Shown here: piece after piece, positions 5,615-8,574 of the stretch
Layout: every line of letters begins with the position of its first letter
Numbering within the stretch: the stretch's first letter is position 1
NCBI GenBank assembly: GCA_020048295.1
Contig: JAIFMT010000246.1
Span: forward strand, 1-8,574
Direction: 5' to 3'
From: Rhodoferax sp.
Lineage (GTDB): Bacteria; Pseudomonadota; Gammaproteobacteria; Burkholderiales; Burkholderiaceae
DNA length: 8,574 nucleotides
Position numbers and translations under genes: made by a program
The notes under the pieces: generated by a model
Database searches by the model: none
Seen by the model: the letters and a program-made list of their open reading frames with translations, nothing else
What the model was told of the DNA's origin: nothing

Positions 5615-6043
5615 TCAGTGACCTCCAGTCAGAATACCGGACGCTGCCAATACCAACACCAGTATGATGGCAACGCACAGCCCACTGTAGATGTAGTCCT
5701 GCCGTTTAAGGTAGAGCGGGATCAGGCCTAACAGAGGCGGAATGGAGCTGCCCGCCAAAATTGCAATACCCAGCAGATTGAGCATATCGCCCTTGCCCAG
5801 CATTCCCAGCCAGCCCCAACCCAGCGGTGTGCCGGTTTTTTCCAGGTAAACAGCGACAGGCTGGTTCCACAGTTGGGGCAAATCCTGCAATGCCACCAAG
5901 GGTGTTGTCAAGCCCAGCATGTAGGCGGCAAACCCAAGAATCAAGACAAGCAGTCCCAGCCGCGTGCCCCAATCGAGTAATCTGGCGTAAAGCGTGGCTT
6001 CGCCTTTTTGCAATTGTGTATTTTCGGAGGTAGGGGCGATCAT
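5615..6043 (-). CDS. Three-helix membrane protein, DUF1634-like TauE partner
   Basis: A 142-aa inner-membrane protein. A polar N-terminus (about 1-25) is followed by three hydrophobic segments at about 27-47 (LGLLVLILGFAAYMLGL), 86-110 (around LNLLGIAILAGSSIPPLLGLIPL) and 119-138 (SGLCVAIILVLVLAASGIL), with a probably periplasmic loop near 50-80. Size, helix count and its place directly behind a TauE/SafE gene fit the DUF1634 family, whose members commonly accompany such exporters. I make that link from layout rather than a decisive motif, so treat the family name as tentative. The start ATG 6043 is served by AAGGAAAG (6053-6060), which overlaps the stop codon of the exporter gene. It ends 2 bp before the stress-protein start. 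Probable role: accessory or regulatory subunit of the exporter. Confidence 0.85.
   Translation of the reverse strand: MIAPTSENTQLQKGEATLYARLLDWGTRLGLLVLILGFAAYMLGLTTPLVALQDLPQLWNQPVAVYLEKTGTPLGWGWLGMLGKGDMLNLLGIAILAGSSIPPLLGLIPLYLKRQDYIYSGLCVAIILVLVLAASGILTGGH
5621..5626 (-). promoter_or_regulatory. Ribosome binding site of the universal stress gene
   Basis: GGAGGT on the minus strand, 8 nt before ATG 5612 and inside the end of the preceding gene. It decides the start in favour of 5612. Confidence 0.85.
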
Positions 6044-6052
6044 GATGTTGGT

Positions 6053-6060
6053 CTTTCCTT
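6053..6060 (-). promoter_or_regulatory. Ribosome binding site overlapping the exporter stop codon
   Basis: AAGGAAAG on the minus strand shares two bases with the TAA stop of the TauE/SafE gene (6059-6061) and lies 9 nt before ATG 6043. This suggests coupled translation of exporter and small membrane protein. Confidence 0.7.
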
Positions 6061-7048
6061 AAAGCCAGATTCCCAGGCCTTTGAGCAGGGCACGAATGCC
6101 CGCAAACAGCAGCAGCGCAATGACCATCTTGCGAATCACGGACGCTTTGAGCACGCTGAGAAGGCGTGCTCCGATTTTGGCCCCCGCCATCATGCCGACC
6201 ACGGAGGGCACGGCAATCATGGGCAACACTGCACCACGATTCACATAAACCCAGGCGGCCGATGAATCGACCAAAGACAACACCAAACTCGATGTGCCCG
6301 CGGACACCTTCAACGGAGCCCCCATCAATAGATTGAGTGCAGGCACGTTGGCCCATCCCGCACCGATACCGAACATGCCTGCCATCACACCGATCAGCAA
6401 GAACAAAAAGAGACCCATGGGTGTACGGTGAACTTGCCAGTTAACCGAATTGCCGGATGCGCCGTCAATAAAAATGCCATGAATGCCCAAGGCGCTGGAA
6501 AGGCTGTCAGGCTTGGGCACCACTGGAAATTCAGACTTTTTGGCAGTGAACATCAAGGCCACGATGCCCAGCACAATCACACCCAGCAGAATCTGAACCA
6601 TGGATGCCGGCATCGCCAACCCGAGCATGGCACCGCCAATGGAACTCATTGCCGCCAGCAGAGCCAGCGGCAATGCCAGTCTTAAACTGGCCAGACCGCC
6701 GCGCAGCAGCAGCGGGCCCGCAGCCAAGGCACTGGCCAATGCCACCAGCAATCCGGCACCGCGCACAAAGTCAAGGTGAAACGGGAAAAAGCCACCAATG
6801 ATGGGCACAAACAGCGTGCCCCCCCCAATACCTGCAGGGACGGCAACGATGCCAATCAGAAAGCAGGTCACAAACAGCGCCAGTGGCCAAAACCACCAAG
6901 GCAAAGTGGAGGATGGGACAACGCTGACTTCTGCGGCAAAGGCTGGAGTGCTGCTGAACATCAGCAGTCCCACGAGCGCGCAGAAACCACCGAGCAGTGC
7001 CAGTTTTTTCAGGGTCGGGTGGACACGATCGGTGTCAGAGTAGGTCAT
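6059..7048 (-). CDS. TauE/SafE (TSUP) family anion exporter
   Basis: A 329-aa inner-membrane protein of the TSUP family, whose characterised members move sulfur-containing anions such as sulfite, sulfoacetate and taurine-derived products. The two homologous halves each carry the family's glycine-rich helix: IVAVPAGIGGGTLFVPII at about 67-84, and GVMAGMFGIGAGWANVPALNLLMGAPLKVSAGTS at about 220-253. A polar loop (about 169-208) joins the halves. The N-terminus is longer than usual: KK at 14-15, a hydrophobic core at 16-31, and PAFA|AE near 35-40 look like a cleavable signal peptide. The ribosome site before ATG 7048 is weak. The gene follows the DmsC-type anchor after 73 bp and precedes the DUF1634-like gene, giving an oxidoreductase-exporter pairing. 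Sulfite is the likely substrate by family and neighbourhood, but other organic or sulfur anions are possible. Confidence 0.93.
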   Translation of the reverse strand: MTYSDTDRVHPTLKKLALLGGFCALVGLLMFSSTPAFAAEVSVVPSSTLPWWFWPLALFVTCFLIGIVAVPAGIGGGTLFVPIIGGFFPFHLDFVRGAGLLVALASALAAGPLLLRGGLASLRLALPLALLAAMSSIGGAMLGLAMPASMVQILLGVIVLGIVALMFTAKKSEFPVVPKPDSLSSALGIHGIFIDGASGNSVNWQVHRTPMGLFLFLLIGVMAGMFGIGAGWANVPALNLLMGAPLKVSAGTSSLVLSLVDSSAAWVYVNRGAVLPMIAVPSVVGMMAGAKIGARLLSVLKASVIRKMVIALLLFAGIRALLKGLGIWL

Positions 7049-7083
7049 GATGCATGGGTAATTAGGTTGCCGAATGCCGTGCC

Positions 7084-7101
7084 AGCCAAGACAGGTTGGC
7101 T
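7084..7101. repeat. Short inverted repeat between anchor and exporter genes
   Basis: AGCCAA (7084-7089) / TTGGCT (7096-7101) with a 6-nt spacer, in the middle of the only sizeable gap (73 bp) within the cluster. It could form a weak mRNA hairpin that sets the ratio of oxidoreductase to exporter; chance is also possible. Confidence 0.3.
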
Positions 7102-7121
7102 AACAGATATCGGTTGAAAAA

Positions 7122-8063
7122 TCAGGAAATGGTCTGGTAATAAAGGTTTTGCGGGTGATTAGCCTGGGCAAAAAAGAACCAGCGCTCAGCCAGCAAACCG
7201 ACATATTGCAGGATGAAGGCTGCCGCCAACAACATGGCCGATGAGGCTGAGCTACCTGCAAACAGCAGCACCAGCGGCACTGGAAACACCAGCAGCAGGA
7301 AGCTCCATTTGACCGAGCGCAGCATATCGGCACTGCGATGATGGAAAAATTCGCGGGTGTTGAACGAGCCACCCATAAAACCTTGCGACTTTTGCACGAT
7401 ACGTGGGTGCTTGATGCCAATGGCGCTTTGCAGGCTGGATTTTGGCTTGAGTCTTGCGTTGCGAATCAGGGAGGCGCTGCGGGTGACAAAGGCCAGCACG
7501 GTCAGCAAGCCGGCACCCCAGGCATACGGCACCACCAACGCAGACAAGCCAGCCGCAGCAGCCAGCGCGGTGGCCAGCGTCAACCCGGAGGCGCAGCCCA
7601 ACAGAAACAGATTGACTAGGGTCAGCGCCGTGGCCCACTCCTGCAAAAAACGCACCGAGGCGTAGATCATTGCCGTGCAGAGGAATAAGGACAGGCAAGC
7701 GACAGCCGTCAAGCCACCGATCAGCAGTGTCCCACCCAGGCCCAGATAGTGTGCCGCAGCGTAGGCAAACACACCTGCCATGAACAGCGGGAGCGCGATC
7801 ACCTCACGCGACAGCCAGGAGGTGCGCCACATGGCCGCCGAGCGCCACGCACGCTCTGGATGACCGAGGTGAAAGAACGAAGCCAGCAAGCCCAGACCGG
7901 CCAGCACCAGGGCGATCAGACTGCCGGTTGCCAGGAATTGCGGGTTCTCTTGCAGTGCAAGCGAGCCAGCCACCGAAATCTCGGTGCCATACAGCGTTAA
8001 AAACAGACCTTGCGCGGCACCAATCAGGGTGGTGAGAAAAATGACGGAGAAAGCTGGATGCAT
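7122..8063 (-). CDS. DmsC/SoeC-type membrane anchor of a molybdopterin oxidoreductase
   Basis: A 313-aa polytopic inner-membrane protein, probably with eight helices, of the DmsC family. It anchors the molybdopterin and iron-sulfur subunits and exchanges electrons with the quinone pool. The diagnostic segment HLGHPERAWRSAAMWRTSWLSRE is at 65-87, matching the family's conserved loop after the second helix. The N-terminus MHPAFSVIFLTTLIGAAQGLFL is the usual first helix. A cytoplasmic stretch at about 200-250 (ARLKPKSSLQSAIGIKHPRIVQKSQGFMGGSFNTREFFHH) is also characteristic of this group. It starts 14 bp after the stop of the 4Fe-4S gene. In E. coli DmsC serves DMSO reduction; SoeC homologues serve cytoplasmic sulfite oxidation. 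The exporter downstream favours the sulfite version, but the missing catalytic subunit is needed to decide. Confidence 0.93.
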   Translation of the reverse strand: MHPAFSVIFLTTLIGAAQGLFLTLYGTEISVAGSLALQENPQFLATGSLIALVLAGLGLLASFFHLGHPERAWRSAAMWRTSWLSREVIALPLFMAGVFAYAAAHYLGLGGTLLIGGLTAVACLSLFLCTAMIYASVRFLQEWATALTLVNLFLLGCASGLTLATALAAAAGLSALVVPYAWGAGLLTVLAFVTRSASLIRNARLKPKSSLQSAIGIKHPRIVQKSQGFMGGSFNTREFFHHRSADMLRSVKWSFLLLVFPVPLVLLFAGSSASSAMLLAAAFILQYVGLLAERWFFFAQANHPQNLYYQTIS

Positions 8064-8077
8064 GATGGGTCAGTGTT

Positions 8078-8574
8078 TCAGGTGGCGTAGTCTTCGCGGC
8101 CGTTGCCAGGGTAATTCGCAGGTGCGTCGATTTTTAGCGGGTTGTCGATGCGATCGAAGTCTTCCGGATGGATGCGGATTTCGGTTTTGCGCCGTGGCAG
8201 GTAGTGGTTGGACGGGTTGGTGCCCCACTCGGGCATCAACTGGTAGCCGCCGCGCTCGGCGATCGCCTTGGAGACGATCGACTCGGGGTCATGCACATCG
8301 CCAAACAGCCGCGCATTGGCCGGGCAGGCGAGCACGCAGGCCGGTTTGCGCTCGGCCACCGCCAAGGTGGTGCTGGTGACGCGATCGACGCACAGCGTGC
8401 ACTTGGTCATCACCTTGCGCTGTTCGTCAAATTCACGCACGCCATACGGGCAGGCCCAGGTGCAGTACTTGCAGCCAATGCATTTGTCGTAATCGACCAG
8501 CACAATACCGTCTTCGGCGCGCTTGTAGCTGGCACCGGTGGGGCACACCGGCACGCAAGGCGGCTCTTCGCAAT
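8078..8574 (-). CDS. 4Fe-4S subunit of a DMSO-reductase-family enzyme (DmsB/SoeB type), N-terminus cut off
   Basis: Electron-transfer subunit that passes electrons between the molybdopterin catalytic subunit and the membrane anchor. The frame stays open to the window edge: upstream of the first available start it reads CEEPPC, joining to VPVCPTGAS, the invariant CxxCEEPPCVxVCPTGA region of DmsB/NrfC/PsrB proteins. The gene therefore begins beyond 8574 and the internal GTG near 8554 is not its start. About 165 residues remain of a usual 230-250. Further ligands are the CIGCKYCTWACP cluster motif, KCTLC, and KPACVLACPANARLFGD, which together make up the typical multi-cluster ferredoxin fold. 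The C-terminus (about the last 60 residues, LMPEWGTNPSNHYLPRRKTEI onward) resembles the extension in SoeB-like proteins. The molybdopterin subunit gene is expected just upstream, outside the window. Confidence 0.95.
   Translation of the reverse strand, partial: CEEPPCVPVCPTGASYKRAEDGIVLVDYDKCIGCKYCTWACPYGVREFDEQRKVMTKCTLCVDRVTSTTLAVAERKPACVLACPANARLFGDVHDPESIVSKAIAERGGYQLMPEWGTNPSNHYLPRRKTEIRIHPEDFDRIDNPLKIDAPANYPGNGREDYAT

Noticed and set aside
5613..5678. A 22-residue extension of the universal stress protein
   Set aside because: It overlaps the preceding gene by more than 60 bp, while ATG 5612 has a GGAGGT site and the normal family beginning.
1..8574. CRISPR arrays, tRNA or rRNA genes, insertion-sequence ends
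   Set aside because: No regularly spaced direct repeats, no tRNA-like cloverleaf or CCA end, no rRNA sequence and no transposase motifs were seen on either strand.

Overview
The window looks like chromosomal DNA from a betaproteobacterium of the order Burkholderiales, most probably Comamonadaceae (Rhodoferax/Polaromonas-like). This rests on the GC-rich coding style, the protein sequences, and an intergenic repeat at about 1132-1183 that resembles one I remember from that family. The taxonomic call is by recognition, not by a search.

Layout. (1) 1-2242, plus strand: central carbon metabolism, with the 3' part of phosphoglycerate kinase (pgk) followed by a class II fructose-bisphosphate aldolase (fba). 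A hairpin-rich repeat lies between them. (2) 2243-3006: a convergent intergenic region with a REP-like element, then a single minus-strand gene for a Uma2-family (DUF820) nuclease-fold protein. (3) 3087-3881, minus strand: a two-gene unit of an unknown 162-aa soluble protein and, upstream of it, a small three- to four-helix membrane protein. (4) 3882-4130: a 249-bp gap containing two inverted repeats. (5) 4131-8574, minus strand: a compact six-gene cluster that runs off the right edge.

In transcription order the cluster encodes a DmsB/SoeB-type 4Fe-4S subunit (cut by the window end), a DmsC/SoeC-type membrane anchor, a TauE/SafE-type anion exporter with a signal-peptide-like N-terminus, a small three-helix membrane protein resembling the DUF1634 partners of TauE proteins, a tandem UspA universal stress protein, and a protein joining a carboxymuconolactone-decarboxylase-like domain to a Rieske 2Fe-2S domain. 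Gaps of 14, 73, 15, 2 and 18 bp argue for one operon.

Reading the cluster together: a molybdopterin oxidoreductase of the DMSO-reductase superfamily should lie just beyond the right edge. Its coupling to a sulfite/sulfonate-type exporter suggests a membrane-bound sulfite-oxidising (SoeABC-like) or related sulfur-oxyanion enzyme that works with an exporter. The stress protein and the Rieske protein are the least explained members and the best candidates for new biology. The sulfur assignment is inference, because the catalytic subunit is not visible.
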